From contig JACTTZ010000009.1 in assembly GCA_015660915.1 (NCBI GenBank), positions 1-64,000 on the forward strand: a DNA stretch of 64,000 nucleotides, read 5' to 3'. This DNA is from Methanomicrobia archaeon (GTDB taxonomy: Archaea; Halobacteriota; Bog-38; Methanoflorentales; Methanoflorentaceae). Every line of letters begins with the position of its first letter. Within the stretch, counting starts at the first letter, position 1. Of this stretch, positions 63,576 to 64,000 are shown piece after piece. Below the pieces are notes generated by a model. The model was given only the letters and a program-made list of their open reading frames with translations, was not told where the DNA came from and did no database searches. Both the position numbers and the translations under genes were made by a program.

Positions 63576-64000
63576 TCACTGCACGAGTTTCGCAATGAAA
63601 TCCCCGACATGGGCGCCCACCGATTCTGCAACTGGCGCGCACTTTACCCGCATCAAATAGGCGACTGGCTTAAAGGGATATTCAGAGAGCATTTCGTAAT
63701 TAGCCATCCCTTTAGCGATAATAAGCGAAGCACGGGGCAACATCTCTCTCAACTCAGCCGAGACCTCATCGAGTTTTATACCGATTGCGTTTGAACCCGT
63801 CGTGAGGACCCGATCGGCGACGTTGTCCAGCCCGGATTCCCACACGTCTTCGATCGTGGCGTCCGTGAGGATGGTTCCTCCGCGTACGACGAGGGTCACG
63901 CGTCCGCCGAGCTTGCGCAGCTGTTCTATGAGCAACCCGTCGTATACGATCTCTCCAACGTTATCGGCGACGTATATGACGTCCTTAATGAGCGGCTTTA
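63576..64000 (-). CDS. DUF89 / damage-control phosphatase-like protein, N-terminus beyond window
   Basis: The frame is open from the right edge and reads KPLIKDVIYVADNVGEIVYDGLLIEQLRKLGGRVTLVVRGG; the YVADNxGEixxD block holds the metal-binding Asp and Asn of DUF89 (ARMT1-like) proteins. GMANYEMLSEYPFKPVAYLMRVKC and VGAHVGDFIAK match the family's C-terminus. These are metal-dependent phosphatases thought to remove damaged sugar phosphates or related metabolites. The visible part is about half of the usual 280-300 residues. Confidence 0.9.
   Translation of the reverse strand, partial: KPLIKDVIYVADNVGEIVYDGLLIEQLRKLGGRVTLVVRGGTILTDATIEDVWESGLDNVADRVLTTGSNAIGIKLDEVSAELREMLPRASLIIAKGMANYEMLSEYPFKPVAYLMRVKCAPVAESVGAHVGDFIAKLVQ

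Overview
The window is chromosomal DNA of a euryarchaeon, most likely a methanogen-related lineage (Methanomicrobia-like or an ANME/Syntrophoarchaeum-type relative). Supporting genes: archaeal GTP cyclohydrolase MptA (tetrahydromethanopterin pathway), two geranylgeranyl-reductase family flavoproteins (archaeal lipids), aIF-1A, Pth2, TruD, a COG3390-type RPA-associated protein, an FwdC-like GXGXG protein and a tRNA gene with bulge-helix-bulge introns. TATA-type promoters and Shine-Dalgarno (SD) sites are both visible. A full bacterial-type UvrABC set fits this group. The exact lineage cannot be fixed from this sequence.

Layout. 1-7.5 kb: accessory and partly decayed DNA: a histidine kinase that runs in from the left edge, a broken DUF998 gene, small hypothetical proteins, the first copy of a long non-coding element (5.8-6.4 kb) and a PadR regulator next to an MFS-exporter remnant. 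7.6-29.5 kb: mostly housekeeping: alcohol dehydrogenase and two methyltransferases, uvrB-uvrA-uvrC, a ferredoxin:thioredoxin reductase catalytic subunit, RPA-associated protein, endonuclease III, truD-pth2, a geranylgeranyl reductase and mptA. 29.5-33.8 kb: GNAT protein, a frameshifted P-II gene, the second copy of the long non-coding element, an RHH/coiled-coil protein, a second geranylgeranyl reductase and aIF-1A. 34-40 kb: tldD-tldE, pyrF, a 1-phosphofructokinase-type kinase and class I fructose-bisphosphate aldolase. 40-45.3 kb: a phosphate operon (AbrB-PhoU regulator, pstS-pstC-pstA-pstB, phoU). 45.4 kb: an elongator tRNA-Met that appears to carry two introns. 45.6-49.1 kb: a 3.54-kb transposon with 15-bp terminal inverted repeats and a 9-bp target duplication, carrying an IS5-type transposase plus passenger genes, including a proteasome-like Ntn hydrolase. 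49.3-52.5 kb: regulator, rpiA and pspA-pspAA-pspAB. 52.5-58.5 kb: a low-density island with two repeat families, a radical SAM protein and several very small, often Cys-rich proteins. 58.5-64 kb: HAD phosphatase, HtpX, a CPBP membrane protease, then a lasso-peptide-type cyclase gene and a 41-residue candidate lasso precursor lying between two copies of the CPBP gene's 3' end, and a DUF89 protein that runs off the right edge.

The most interesting items are the archaeal lasso cassette with its integration-like direct repeats, the 0.6-kb non-coding element whose two copies keep block spacing and show compensatory stem changes, the two-intron tRNA-Met, and the cargo-carrying transposon. Several genes differ from an intact frame by one base (DUF998, P-II, a zinc-ribbon gene; pstC has ACG where ATG is expected). 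This is either real decay or residual sequence error; read coverage would tell.
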